NCBI RefSeq assembly: GCF_002077155.1
Contig: NZ_CP015027.1
Location: 2,706,501-2,770,500 of the forward strand
Source of the DNA: Sporosarcina sp. P33
GTDB lineage: Bacteria > Bacillota > Bacilli > Bacillales_A > Planococcaceae
Reading direction: 5' to 3'
DNA length: 64,000 bases
This document shows positions 1 to 8,113 of this stretch, piece after piece. The notes under the pieces were generated by a model. The model was not told where the DNA came from, ran no database searches, and saw only the letters and a list, made by a program, of their open reading frames with translations. Position numbers and translations under genes: made by a program. Numbering within the stretch: position 1 is the first letter of the stretch; each line of letters opens with the position of its first letter.

Positions 1-1
1 T

Positions 2-382
2 GACACATACCGCTCAAGCGGTGCCGGCGGACAGCACGTCAACACGACGGATTCTGCTGTGCGTATGACGCATATCCCGACAGGCGCTGTCGTTACGTGT
101 CAGACAGAACGTTCGCAGATCAAGAACCGTGAGCGTGCGATGAATTTATTGAAGGCGAAGATTTATCAGATTCGTGTCGAAGAAGAAGAAGCGCGTCTTG
201 CGGATATCCGCGGCGAGCAAAAAGAAATCGGCTGGGGCAGCCAGATCCGCTCCTACGTCTTCCACCCGTATTCCATGGTGAAGGACCACCGTACCAATGA
301 AGAGACAGGAAACGTCAGTTCCGTCATGGACGGCGAAATCGACCAGTTCATCAACGCATACTTGCGTTCACGAATTTCCTGA
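2..382 (+). CDS. prfB: Peptide chain release factor 2 (RF2), 3' part
   Basis: This is the C-terminal 126 codons of release factor 2, which recognises UGA and UAA stop codons in the ribosomal A site and triggers peptide release. The reading frame is open from base 2. The catalytic loop is visible at once as [16 protein letters not shown], containing the universal GGQ. It is followed by the typical class I tail ([15 protein letters not shown], then the [12 protein letters not shown] segment and [12 protein letters not shown]). The programmed +1 frameshift site of prfB would lie upstream, outside the window. A hairpin with a T run follows nine bases after the stop, and cccB lies downstream as in B. 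subtilis. The identification is certain; only the 5' end is missing. Confidence 0.97.
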   Translation, partial: DTYRSSGAGGQHVNTTDSAVRMTHIPTGAVVTCQTERSQIKNRERAMNLLKAKIYQIRVEEEEARLADIRGEQKEIGWGSQIRSYVFHPYSMVKDHRTNEETGNVSSVMDGEIDQFINAYLRSRIS

Positions 383-386
383 ACAT

Positions 387-439
387 AAAAAACACAGTCC
401 GGCATGTCAGTATCATCTGACTTGTTGGGCTGTGTTTTT
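387..439 (+). terminator. Rho-independent terminator of prfB
   Basis: The arms AACACAGTCC and GGGCTGTGTT enclose a loop of about 28 bases and are followed by a T run. A second, diverged copy of this hairpin lies at 716-764 as part of a tandem duplication. Confidence 0.8.
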
Positions 440-458
440 GATTATGGAAGGCTAGCAG

Positions 459-587
459 TAGTGTCGGGTTGGGGATTTACGCTTCGGAGGGGACGCGTTC
501 CCGAGGGCCCGCGGTGAGCCAACCAGGTCGCTTTGCTCCCTCTGGTTGTCTCGCCTGTCGGGCTGATCCTCCGGGAGTCGCCCCTCC
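459..587 (+). repeat. Family-2 structured intergenic repeat, copy 1
   Basis: A GC-rich element running from GTGTCGGGTTGGGGATTT to GGGAGTCGCCCCTCC. It contains a hairpin with left arm GGTGAGCCAACCAG (513-526) and right arm CTGGTTGTCTCGCC (542-555). The arms pair throughout except for one G/T wobble and one C/T mismatch at arm position 7. The same mismatch appears in every copy. It does not resemble any RNA family or insertion sequence I know. Confidence 0.75.
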
Positions 588-782
588 AGTGCAAAAATGT
601 GATCCTAACGCTTCGCTTTTACTCGCAAAAACCGTCTTTCGCTTCAATCCCTTGCAACGCAAGCGGAAGACACCTATTGTTCTGCATTGAAATAAGGATA
701 GTAATCGACTTAATAAACACAGCCCGGCACGTCAGTATCAACTAACTAGTTGGACTGTGTTTTTAATAGTGGAGGCTGGAGG

Positions 783-911
783 TAGTGTCGGGTTGGGGAT
801 TTGCGCTTCGGAGGGGACGCGTTCCCGAGGGCCCGCGGTGAGCCAACCAGGTCGCTTTGCTTCCTTTGGTTGTCTCACCTGTCGGGCTGATCCTCCGGGA
901 GTCGCCCCTCC
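783..911 (+). repeat. Family-2 structured intergenic repeat, copy 2
   Basis: Nearly identical to the copy at 459-587. The hairpin arms are GGTGAGCCAACCAG (837-850) and TTGGTTGTCTCACC (866-879). Relative to copy 1, the differences in the arms change a G/T wobble to a Watson-Crick pair and a G-C pair to a wobble, so pairing is kept. Confidence 0.75.
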
Positions 912-1213
912 TACGCTCCAATCCCTTGCAGTGTCAGTGGGAGATACTCATTGTTGTGCATTGAAATAAGGATTGTAATCGATTGGTATTTGAGCTCGAT
1001 TTTGAACCTGAACGTAATACATTTCAAAAGTGTTACAATATTACACACTGTTACAAAACCGCATGAAAAATATCCCCGATATCTATATAGAATTGCAACT
1101 AAGAGAGGATTTGTACTTGAATGTAAATAAATTAAAATACAACAACCATTAACATACTGCCTGCCATGCGTGATCTGCGTACCACCACTATAAAATTAGG
1201 ATTGCAACGGAAG

Positions 1214-1329
1214 CCGGGGGCGACTCTGGGAGGATCAGCGGGACAGGTGAAACACCCAGCGAGCGAAGCGAGAGGTGTGGTTCACCGCCCGCCCTCCAGA
1301 AAGCGTCCCCCGGCTGGAGTGGAAATCCC
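1214..1329 (-). repeat. Family-2 structured intergenic repeat, copy 3 (inverted, diverged)
   Basis: The reverse complement matches the other family-2 copies at both ends (GGGATTT near the 5' end, CTGATCCTCCCAGAGTCGCCCC at the 3' end in pieces) with many substitutions between. On the minus strand the hairpin arms are GGTGAACCACACC (1286-1274) and GGGTGTTTCACC (1257-1246). The base pair at position 6 is A-T instead of G-C and the tip differs, but the stem and its position-7 C/T mismatch are kept. Confidence 0.7.
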
Positions 1330-1394
1330 ATGCCGTATAAATAGCTATCGTTTTTTAACGTGCATTGAACTCTGTCCCATAATGCTCTAAAGCA

Positions 1395-1455
1395 GAGGGC
1401 TGTGGTTCACCGCCCTCCCTCCAGAAAGCGTCCCCAAGCTGGAGTTGCCATCCCC
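1395..1455 (-). repeat. Family-2 repeat, partial copy (inverted)
   Basis: Matches only the half of the 1214-1329 copy that runs from GTGGTTCACCGCCC through CCAGAAAGCGTCCCC to the GGAGT...CATCCC end. The other hairpin arm is absent, so this is a truncated copy. The rest of 383-1696 shows no gene. Confidence 0.6.
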
Positions 1456-1696
1456 TCGTACTCACCATTTAACTTAAAATTTCACTCATTTTCCAAAATG
1501 TAATGTTTAAAAACCGGAACTTTGGTGAATACTATAGATGTATTCATTACCAAAGCGCCTTTTTGTGTTGGAAACAGACAAAAACCTTAATTATCCTGGA
1601 TAATTTGCAACTTTGTCATTTCTGTACACCATAGAATGGCCGTTTTTTGGTATACTACTCATGTTGGAAAATATTTCGCAAAAGGGAGGATATTAC

Positions 1697-2041
1697 ATGA
1701 AGAATAAACTATTGGCTACACTCTTCGGAGCGGCACTAGTACTCGGCGCTTGCGGCGGGGGCAACGATAACGCTTCTGAACCAGCAGACGACGCAACAAA
1801 CGACAACGGCGCAGCAACTACTGATGTAGATGCAGAAGCAGTTGTACAGCAAAGCTGTGCATCATGTCACGGTGGAAACTTAGAAGGCGGAGCAGGTCCT
1901 GCACTTGAGGACGTTGGTTCTAGACTTTCTGAAGAAGAAATCCATGATGTCATCGTAAACGGTAAAGGTGCTATGCCTCCTGGTATTATCAAAGGCGAAG
2001 AAGCAGACGCAGTTGCTGCTTGGTTAGCTGAAAAGAAATAA
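1697..2041 (+). CDS. cccB: Cytochrome c551, membrane-anchored lipoprotein
   Basis: A 114-residue c-type cytochrome that shuttles electrons at the outer face of the membrane. The ATG at 1697 follows AAAGGGAGGA at good spacing; an upstream in-frame start at 1613 has no ribosome binding site. Residues 1-18 form a lipoprotein signal ending in the lipobox LGAC. An acidic Asn/Asp/Ala-rich linker follows, then a single class I haem domain with the haem-binding motif CASCH, and a distal Met in GAMPPG as the likely sixth ligand. The position between prfB and ftsE matches B. subtilis cccB. The covalent haem and electron-carrier role are known for the family; the terminal oxidase partner is not visible here. 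Confidence 0.93.
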   Translation: MKNKLLATLFGAALVLGACGGGNDNASEPADDATNDNGAATTDVDAEAVVQQSCASCHGGNLEGGAGPALEDVGSRLSEEEIHDVIVNGKGAMPPGIIKGEEADAVAAWLAEKK

Positions 2042-2053
2042 GTTAAATAACAA

Positions 2054-2092
2054 CGATCGTTCCTGTGGATTTCTTGGGAACGATCTTTTTTT
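2054..2092 (+). terminator. Terminator after cccB
   Basis: The arms GATCGTTCC and GGAACGATC with a 12-base loop are followed by a run of seven T. Confidence 0.88.
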
Positions 2093-2233
2093 GTCTGAAA
2101 ATAGAGGAGCTATTTTTTGCTGAATCGCCAGCTAACTGAATTGAAATATAACTGTAATACTTGCTGATAGAAATCATGCTATAATTACAATGGCGAATAT
2201 GAGAGAAAAACAAAATTCAGGTGGTTATTATGT

Positions 2234-2920
2234 ATGATTGTGATGAAAAATGTATACAAAAAATACCCGAATGGTGTTATTGCCTCTAACGGAATCCATG
2301 TCGAGATTGCAAAAGGCGAATTTGTCTATGTCGTCGGACCAAGCGGGGCAGGTAAATCCACCTTCATCAAGATGATGTATCGGGAAGAAGTTCCTACCAG
2401 CGGACAAATTTACTTCAACAATACGGAACTGACAAAAATGCAAAGAAAAGATGTGCCTTATTTAAGGCGGCAAATTGGCGTAGTGTTTCAGGATTTTAAA
2501 TTGCTGCCGAAACTGACTGTCTACGAAAATATCGCGTATGCGCTGGAAGTGATTGAAGAATCGCCAAGCGTCATTCGTCAAAAAGTGACAGAAGTTTTGA
2601 AGTTAGTGGGACTAACTAAGAAAATGAGAATGTTTCCAAATGAACTGTCAGGCGGGGAACAGCAGCGCGTATCGATTGCACGGTCGATCGTCAATCAGCC
2701 GAGGCTGGTCATTGCCGACGAACCGACGGGAAACTTGGATCCGGAGACTTCATGGGAGATCATGAAGATTTTTGAACGGATAAATGCGCAAGGAACAACG
2801 GTCATCATGGCTACGCACAATAAAGAAATTGTAGATAAACTAAAACATCGGGTCATTCAGATAGAAGGCGGACTCATCACACGGGATGAGTACGAAGGAG
2901 AGTACTCCAATGAAATCTAG
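2234..2920 (+). CDS. ftsE: Cell division ATP-binding protein FtsE
   Basis: A 228-residue ABC ATPase, the cytoplasmic half of FtsEX, which transmits ATP hydrolysis to an extracellular peptidoglycan hydrolase during growth and division. Walker A is GPSGAGKS (about residues 36-43), the signature is LSGGEQQR, and Walker B is LVIADEPTGNLD, followed by the switch His in MATHNKE. The N-terminus MIVMKNVYKKYPNG is typical. AGGTGG lies about nine bases upstream of the start. The gene overlaps ftsX by 11 bases, implying translational coupling, and the hydrolase partner is two genes downstream. Confidence 0.96.
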   Translation: MIVMKNVYKKYPNGVIASNGIHVEIAKGEFVYVVGPSGAGKSTFIKMMYREEVPTSGQIYFNNTELTKMQRKDVPYLRRQIGVVFQDFKLLPKLTVYENIAYALEVIEESPSVIRQKVTEVLKLVGLTKKMRMFPNELSGGEQQRVSIARSIVNQPRLVIADEPTGNLDPETSWEIMKIFERINAQGTTVIMATHNKEIVDKLKHRVIQIEGGLITRDEYEGEYSNEI

Positions 2921-3794
2921 AACAGTACGGCGTCATATTCGGGAAAGTTTCAAAAGTCTCAGCCGAAATGGCTGGATGACGTTTGCATCGGTGAGCGCAG
3001 TAACGGTTACATTACTGCTAATCGGCGTATTTGTCATCATTATGATGAACTTGAATCAACTGGCGGATAATATCGAGAACGACGTGGAGATCAAAGTAGT
3101 TGCAGAGCAGGAAGCAACGAAAGAGCAGGTCCAGGAGCTGCTGAAAGAAGTGAAAGAGACCCCGGGAGTGGCCGAGGTCAAATATTCTTCAAGTGAACAG
3201 GAACTCAATCAGATGATTCAATCATTTGGTGAAGAGTTTGCGCTCTATAAGCAGGACAACCCTCTCGGCGATGCGTTATATATAAAAGCGGATGATCCGA
3301 AGAAAACGGCATCCATCGCAAAAGAAATCAGCACGTATAAATACACTTACGACGTGGAGTACGGAGAAGGTAAAGTAGAAAAGCTCTTTAATGTGCTGAA
3401 GATAGGCCGCAATGTTGGGCTGATTTTAATACTGGCACTATTATTTACGGCTATGTTCCTCATATCGAATACGATTCGTCTTACTATTGTGGCGAGACGC
3501 ACAGAAATCGATATTATGAAACTGGTCGGCGCAACAGATAGTTTTGTACGGATTCCCTTCATGCTCGAAGGAGTGTGGCTTGGGATATTTGGTGCGGTCA
3601 TACCAATAGCTTTAATGACAACATTTTATTCACAATTGTATACGTTTTGGGAAGGACGGCTGCAGAATGAATTATTCCATTTGCTTGATCCTTCACCATT
3701 CTTATTACAATTAAACGGCTTGCTGCTGTTCGTCGCCGTCTTCATCGGCGTATGGGGCAGCTTTATGTCAGTCAGAAAGTTTTTAAGATCCTGA
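2910..3794 (+). CDS. ftsX: Cell division protein FtsX, permease-like subunit
   Basis: A 294-residue membrane protein with the FtsX topology: a cytoplasmic N-terminus, a first membrane helix (about residues 25-45), an extracellular loop of about 120 residues that would contact the hydrolase, and three C-terminal helices. The ATG at 2910 follows GAAGGAGAG; the in-frame ATG 24 bases upstream lacks a ribosome binding site. The start lies within the end of ftsE. It forms the FtsEX complex with the preceding gene. In B. subtilis this complex controls the D,L-endopeptidase CwlO; here the next gene is an M23-type protein, so the regulated enzyme is more like the PcsB/EnvC class. Confidence 0.95.
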   Translation: MKSRTVRRHIRESFKSLSRNGWMTFASVSAVTVTLLLIGVFVIIMMNLNQLADNIENDVEIKVVAEQEATKEQVQELLKEVKETPGVAEVKYSSSEQELNQMIQSFGEEFALYKQDNPLGDALYIKADDPKKTASIAKEISTYKYTYDVEYGEGKVEKLFNVLKIGRNVGLILILALLFTAMFLISNTIRLTIVARRTEIDIMKLVGATDSFVRIPFMLEGVWLGIFGAVIPIALMTTFYSQLYTFWEGRLQNELFHLLDPSPFLLQLNGLLLFVAVFIGVWGSFMSVRKFLRS

Positions 3795-3822
3795 TTGTCT
3801 GAATGGAAGGGAGAACTGGGTT

Positions 3823-5127
3823 TTGAGAAAGAAACATCGAATGATATCAAGTGTCCTCGCTGCTTGTCTGCTTACCGCAACGGTCGGCAGTACAGATGTA
3901 TTCGCAGAGTCTCTGAAAGATCTGCAGAATGAGAAAAAGGCAGCAGAAACAAAAAAGAAAAATTTAGATTCTACTATTCAGAAAAAAGAAATACAAATAC
4001 AGGAGAAGCAGTCGCAAGTCGATGTGCTGATCAGTCAAATCAAAAAGCTGAACGACAAAATTGAAGAAACCAATCAAAATATGGATCGCATCATCGAAGA
4101 GATGAATAAGACCAAATTAGAGATTGATGAGCTTCAGGCTTCTATTAAAGAGCTGGAGATTCGTATTGAACAGCGTGATCAAGTATTGCGTGAACGTGTC
4201 AAGGTCATGCAAGTCAAAGGAAGTAAAGTCAGCTATTTGGACGTGCTTCTTGGCGCAAACAGCTTTGCGGATTTCATCGACCGCTTCTCGGCAGTAACGA
4301 CTCTGATGGATGCGGACAGGAAAATTATTCAGCAGCAGGAAGAAGATATGGCACAACTGGAAGAGGAAAAGAAGCTGGTTGAGCAGAAATTGGCTGAACA
4401 AGAAGAACGCCGGCAAAAAATCCAGGCTATGAAAGATGAGTTACTGGAAAAGAAACTTGAAAAACGAGATGTCGTTAACGAATTGGAAAAGAGTCAGGAA
4501 AAACTTTCCAGTGAAAAAGGCCAGCTGGAAGAAGAATACAGTAATACTGTGGAATTCAGCAAGGAGCTGGAACAGAAAATCGTTGCTGAGCAGGAGCGTT
4601 TAGCTGAAGTGGCAAGGAAAGAACAGGCGAAAAAGCTGCGCTTGCAGCAGAAACAAGCGGCAGCACAGGGCGGTTCAGCAGCTTACTCCGGTGAAATTCC
4701 GGCAGTTTCGAGCGGAACATGGACAAAGCCAACCAGCGGCACATTGAGTTCAGGGTTTGGCTGGCGGATTCACCCGATAACGAAAGTGAAGAAGCAGCAC
4801 CGTGGAATAGATTTTAGCGCACCAACAGGCACACCGGTTGTATCCGCAGCTGACGGTGTCGTATCGTACGCGGGCAGCATGGAAGGCTTTGGAAATGTAG
4901 TAATGATTACTCACTCCGTAAAAGGCAAGATTTTAACGACTGTTTATGCACACCTATCTTCAATTGGCACAAGCTCAGGAACGACTGTCGATAAAGGCCA
5001 GTCGATTGGAGCGGTCGGTTCGACAGGTTTATCTACAGGTCCGCATCTTCATTTTGAAGTGCATGTAGGAAACTTTTCCGCCACAGGTCCGAGCGCAGTC
5101 AACCCGTTGCATTATGTATCTTTTTAA
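3823..5127 (+). CDS. Secreted coiled-coil peptidoglycan hydrolase with M23 domain (FtsEX-linked)
   Basis: A 434-residue exported protein. A TTG start follows GGAAGGGAG. A signal peptide (residues about 1-29, ending in VFA) leads into a long charged coiled coil (about 30-280), a Gln/Ala linker, and a C-terminal M23 (LytM) domain. The zinc-ligand motifs are present: HRGID (His and Asp) and HLHFE. The M23 domain may therefore be an active endopeptidase or an activator. The coiled coil is the part that in related systems docks on the FtsX loop. The gene directly follows ftsEX with a 28-base gap, supporting a role as the complex's effector. A terminator follows. Catalytic activity is inferred, not shown. 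Confidence 0.88.
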   Translation: MRKKHRMISSVLAACLLTATVGSTDVFAESLKDLQNEKKAAETKKKNLDSTIQKKEIQIQEKQSQVDVLISQIKKLNDKIEETNQNMDRIIEEMNKTKLEIDELQASIKELEIRIEQRDQVLRERVKVMQVKGSKVSYLDVLLGANSFADFIDRFSAVTTLMDADRKIIQQQEEDMAQLEEEKKLVEQKLAEQEERRQKIQAMKDELLEKKLEKRDVVNELEKSQEKLSSEKGQLEEEYSNTVEFSKELEQKIVAEQERLAEVARKEQAKKLRLQQKQAAAQGGSAAYSGEIPAVSSGTWTKPTSGTLSSGFGWRIHPITKVKKQHRGIDFSAPTGTPVVSAADGVVSYAGSMEGFGNVVMITHSVKGKILTTVYAHLSSIGTSSGTTVDKGQSIGAVGSTGLSTGPHLHFEVHVGNFSATGPSAVNPLHYVSF

Positions 5128-5140
5128 TATAGCATGAAAA

Positions 5141-5176
5141 GAAAACCTGCCTGAGACGGCAGGTTTTCATGTTTTT
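5141..5176 (+). terminator. Terminator after the M23 hydrolase gene
   Basis: The arms GAAAACCTGCC and GGCAGGTTTTC are followed by a T-rich run. It lies about 25 bases before the next start. Confidence 0.85.
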
Positions 5177-5202
5177 TCAGTGATAATAGGGAGGGGATGA
5201 CG

Positions 5203-5859
5203 ATGCCGGTCACGCAGTATTACCCCATCGGTTCCATCACGATGCCGTCTTCGTGGATTGCGGTCGCCGCAGGTTTCATTGTGACCTATCTTTTCATTCG
5301 CCTGTGTTTTGGTAAAATATACAGTGAGCGGATCGGAAATATATTCTTCTATGTTGTAATGACTTGGAAGCTGTCCGTAATTTTGACGGATTTTTCGATG
5401 GTGATCCGGCATCCTCTGTCACTCCTTTACTTTCACGGAGGCACATTCGGCTGGATTCTCGGATTAACTGTCGCGGCTTTATTGACTCTCAAGCAGGCAT
5501 ATCAGGAAAAGTGGAAGCGTATCGATCAATGGACGCTGTTGCTTGCGCTGATCACCTGGCAAGTAATCTATCAGATAATGATGGCGGTGCTGAATCAAGG
5601 AAGTCTGGCAGTGAAGAGCGGTACGGTTATTTTATTTCTCGGCGTATTGATGCTGGCGGTATGGAGTGAACGAAAAGCTGTGAATACGGTCAGTGAACTG
5701 TCTGTTATTTTCATAGCGCTTCATCTTTTGGTATCTTCATTTCAGCCGGGTCCCTTGGTACATAATGCACTTATTACGACAGGTTTCATCGGCTTGCTGA
5801 TGTGGGGAACAGAACGGGTTTCCGCACAATCTGATAGCAGAAGGGAAGAGGTAGAGTGA
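5203..5859 (+). CDS. Polytopic membrane protein, Lgt-like in its N-terminal half
   Basis: A 218-residue protein with about six or seven hydrophobic segments. The ATG at 5203 is preferred because GGGAGGGG lies six bases upstream; the ATG at 5197 directly abuts that site. The N-terminal YPIGSI...WIAVAAGF segment and a later HPLSLLYFHGGTFGWILG segment resemble the start and the HGG active-site region of prolipoprotein diacylglyceryl transferase. The protein is shorter than Lgt, and I do not see the other conserved Lgt motifs. It overlaps the thioredoxin-like gene by four bases (GTGA), so the two are probably made together. Function is unknown; the Lgt relationship is a tentative reading by eye. 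Confidence 0.6.
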   Translation: MPVTQYYPIGSITMPSSWIAVAAGFIVTYLFIRLCFGKIYSERIGNIFFYVVMTWKLSVILTDFSMVIRHPLSLLYFHGGTFGWILGLTVAALLTLKQAYQEKWKRIDQWTLLLALITWQVIYQIMMAVLNQGSLAVKSGTVILFLGVLMLAVWSERKAVNTVSELSVIFIALHLLVSSFQPGPLVHNALITTGFIGLLMWGTERVSAQSDSRREEVE

Positions 5860-6437
5860 GTAAGAAAACGCTTGGGTATATTATTACGGCTTTGCTCGTC
5901 GGTACGCTGATCTTCATCATGGTGCAAAACATGGCGGGGAAGCCGGATCCTTCGCCGACGCAGATTATAAAAGTGGATGACGAAGCGACGCCGGGAGAAG
6001 AAGGACTGGAGCAATATTCACCGGCACCAGAATTTACGCTCGAAACACTTGCAGGTGAAACGGTTACACTTTCCGCGCTGAAAGGAAAAAAAGTCATTTT
6101 GAATTTCTGGGCGACATGGTGTCCGCCATGCAAAGCAGAAATGCCGCATATGCAGAAGTTTTATTCAAAATTGACGGATGAAGATCAAGTGGAACTGATT
6201 GCGGTGAACGTCACGGAATCAGAGAAGCTCGGTGTCAATGAAGTCAAAAAGTTTGTGGATTCATATCATTTAAGCTTCCCGATTCCGCTGGACGAAACAG
6301 CTAAAGTCACACAGCTGTATGGCGTGTTTTCTATGCCGACAACGTTCATGATCGATACGGAAGGCCGCATTGCGCAAAAGATTATCGGCCCGCTCGATGA
6401 AAAAGCCTTGCATGATTTAGTCGATTCCATGGACTGA
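5856..6437 (+). CDS. Membrane-anchored thiol-disulfide oxidoreductase, TlpA/ResA family
   Basis: A 193-residue protein with one N-terminal membrane anchor (about residues 7-25), a short linker and an extracellular thioredoxin fold. The active site is FWATWCPPCKAEMP, with CPPC the redox pair, and the cis-Pro loop is SMPTTFMID. Such proteins reduce or exchange disulfides outside the membrane, for example on apocytochrome c during haem attachment. The GTG start overlaps the preceding membrane gene by four bases. Cytochrome c551 lies about 4 kb upstream, so a cytochrome maturation role is plausible but not demonstrated. ResA itself is usually next to resBC, which are not here. Confidence 0.88.
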   Translation: MSKKTLGYIITALLVGTLIFIMVQNMAGKPDPSPTQIIKVDDEATPGEEGLEQYSPAPEFTLETLAGETVTLSALKGKKVILNFWATWCPPCKAEMPHMQKFYSKLTDEDQVELIAVNVTESEKLGVNEVKKFVDSYHLSFPIPLDETAKVTQLYGVFSMPTTFMIDTEGRIAQKIIGPLDEKALHDLVDSMD

Positions 6438-6507
6438 AAAAAGAGTCTGTTCTAGTGTCGTAACTTCTTGTCTCCCTTCATATAGTGAAGGGAGGAGGAG
6501 GTTATGA

Positions 6508-7935
6508 ATGCGAAGGAGCAGGCTTTTTTTAGTGGGCATGTTACTGCTGATCGGCATTGTATGGCTGAACGGCTGCGGCAAGAAAGACTCTGCACAGCCA
6601 CAGTCGGTCAGTAATTTGCCCGTGGTGGATGAGGTGTTTGAAAAGATTCAGGAGAGGGCCGTTTACCCGGTCAAAAAGGACGAGCTGATCGAAGGGGCAT
6701 TGCGCGGCATGACCGATACGATCGGTGATCCGTACTCGACCTATCTGACAGAGCAGGAAGCGGAGTCCCACCGTGAATCGCTGGCGGGGTCGCGTGTCGG
6801 CATCGGAGCGGAAGTGACGCGGACGAACGGCAAGTATATTATCGTGGCGCCAATTAAAGGCGGACCGGCCGAGAAAGCAGGATTGCAGCCGTATGATGAA
6901 ATTGTGCGTGTGAACGGAGAAAGATTAGAAGGGGAAACTCTTCGTGATGTGGTGAATTTGATTCGCGGGAAAAAAGGAACTGAAGTGAAATTGACAATTT
7001 TCCGGCCGGAAGCGGATAAACATATGGAGTACGCAATAATGCGCGATCATATGCCGGTTCAGTCGGTTGCACATGATCTGATTAAAGAACGTGGTGCTAA
7101 GCTCGGATACATAGCACTCAGCATGTTCGGAGAAGAGACAGCGAAAGAATGGCAGAAAGCAACGTCGGACGTGATCAAAAAAGGAGCACAGGCAATTATT
7201 ATCGATGTGCGAGGGAATCCGGGCGGCTACTTAAAAGCGGTATCCGAAATCTCAAGCAGCTTACTGGAAGAAGACCGTGCATTTGTAGTTATGCAGGATG
7301 CTGCCGGCAACTTATCACCTGTAGTCACTGAAAAGAACGAGGAACTTTCATTCAATGAACGGTTGAAGCATATTCCGATTGTCGTTGTACAAGATGTCGG
7401 CAGTGCATCGGCGAGTGAAGTCTTGAGTGCAGCGATCAAAGATCTGAAACGGGGAGCCATCATCGGGACGACAAGTTTTGGAAAAGGAACTGTCCAGGAG
7501 ACGATGGAATTATCTAACGGCGGTGAATTGAAGCTGTCGACGAATAAATGGCTGACACCGAAAGAAAAGTGGATCCACGGAAAAGGTGTAGAGGCAGATA
7601 TTGAAGTGAAACAGCATCCGTTATTTACAGAGCATCTGCAAATGGTGACAGAAACTTTGAAGGAAGGTCACTTTACAGAAGAAGTTGCCTATGCGCAGCG
7701 TATGCTTAAAGCTCTCGGCCATAAACCCGGACGGACTGACGGATACTTCGACAGTGACACAGCAGATGCGGTACATGCATTCCGTATTGACCGCGAAATT
7801 AAAGAAGGTTATGATATGGACCGTGAATTCTTTACTGCGCTGAAAACTGCCGCGGAAGAATACCGTGCGGAAGAGAAAAACGATAAGCAATTACGCATGG
7901 CGGTCGATTATCTGGTGAATGAATTAGCAAAATAA
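6508..7935 (+). CDS. ctpB: S41 carboxyl-terminal processing protease, lipoprotein form
   Basis: A 475-residue PDZ protease. The ATG at 6508 follows GGAGGAGG by nine bases. The signal ends in LNGC, a lipobox, so the protein is probably anchored outside the membrane. A PDZ domain (about residues 90-170, GGPAEKAGLQPYDEIV) is followed by the S41 core with serine in GSASASEVL and lysine in SFGKGTVQE. A C-terminal peptidoglycan-binding-like domain (RMLKALGHKPGRTDGYFD) follows. The family cuts proteins near their C-termini. In B. subtilis the neighbour of ftsEX and minJ is ctpB, which cleaves SpoIVFA in the SigK checkpoint. The gene symbol rests on that synteny; ctpA is the alternative. Confidence 0.88.
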   Translation: MRRSRLFLVGMLLLIGIVWLNGCGKKDSAQPQSVSNLPVVDEVFEKIQERAVYPVKKDELIEGALRGMTDTIGDPYSTYLTEQEAESHRESLAGSRVGIGAEVTRTNGKYIIVAPIKGGPAEKAGLQPYDEIVRVNGERLEGETLRDVVNLIRGKKGTEVKLTIFRPEADKHMEYAIMRDHMPVQSVAHDLIKERGAKLGYIALSMFGEETAKEWQKATSDVIKKGAQAIIIDVRGNPGGYLKAVSEISSSLLEEDRAFVVMQDAAGNLSPVVTEKNEELSFNERLKHIPIVVVQDVGSASASEVLSAAIKDLKRGAIIGTTSFGKGTVQETMELSNGGELKLSTNKWLTPKEKWIHGKGVEADIEVKQHPLFTEHLQMVTETLKEGHFTEEVAYAQRMLKALGHKPGRTDGYFDSDTADAVHAFRIDREIKEGYDMDREFFTALKTAAEEYRAEEKNDKQLRMAVDYLVNELAK

Positions 7936-7940
7936 TAGTG

Positions 7941-7997
7941 GAAGCTGTCCGAAAAAGTCCAGGCAACACGACTTTCTGCAGGGCAGCCTCTTTTTTT
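7941..7997 (+). terminator. Terminator after ctpB
   Basis: An imperfect stem GAAGCTGTCC / GGGCAGCCTC, with a possible inner AAAGTC/GACTTT stem, is followed by seven T. Confidence 0.65.
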
Positions 7998-8113
7998 GCC
8001 GGGAGTTTTGTAGCTTTAATTGGAACTTCCTTCACAACACTCTCGCTATTTTCCTTCTTTTTTTGTACAATAAAGAAAAGAGCTGTAAGGACAAGCGAGA
8101 AAGGTGACAGAAG

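Larger units (their letters stand above)
391..985 (+). repeat. Direct tandem duplication of a ~325-bp unit that includes the prfB terminator
   Basis: The segments 391-710 and 716-985 are two copies of one unit. Each starts with the terminator-like hairpin (AACACAG...CTGTGTTTTT), continues with the structured repeat (459-587 and 783-911), and ends with GCATTGAAATAAGGAT followed by a GTAATCGA motif. The first copy carries about 60 extra bases after the structured repeat (roughly 590-650). No plausible coding sequence with a ribosome binding site is present in either copy. Confidence 0.8.
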
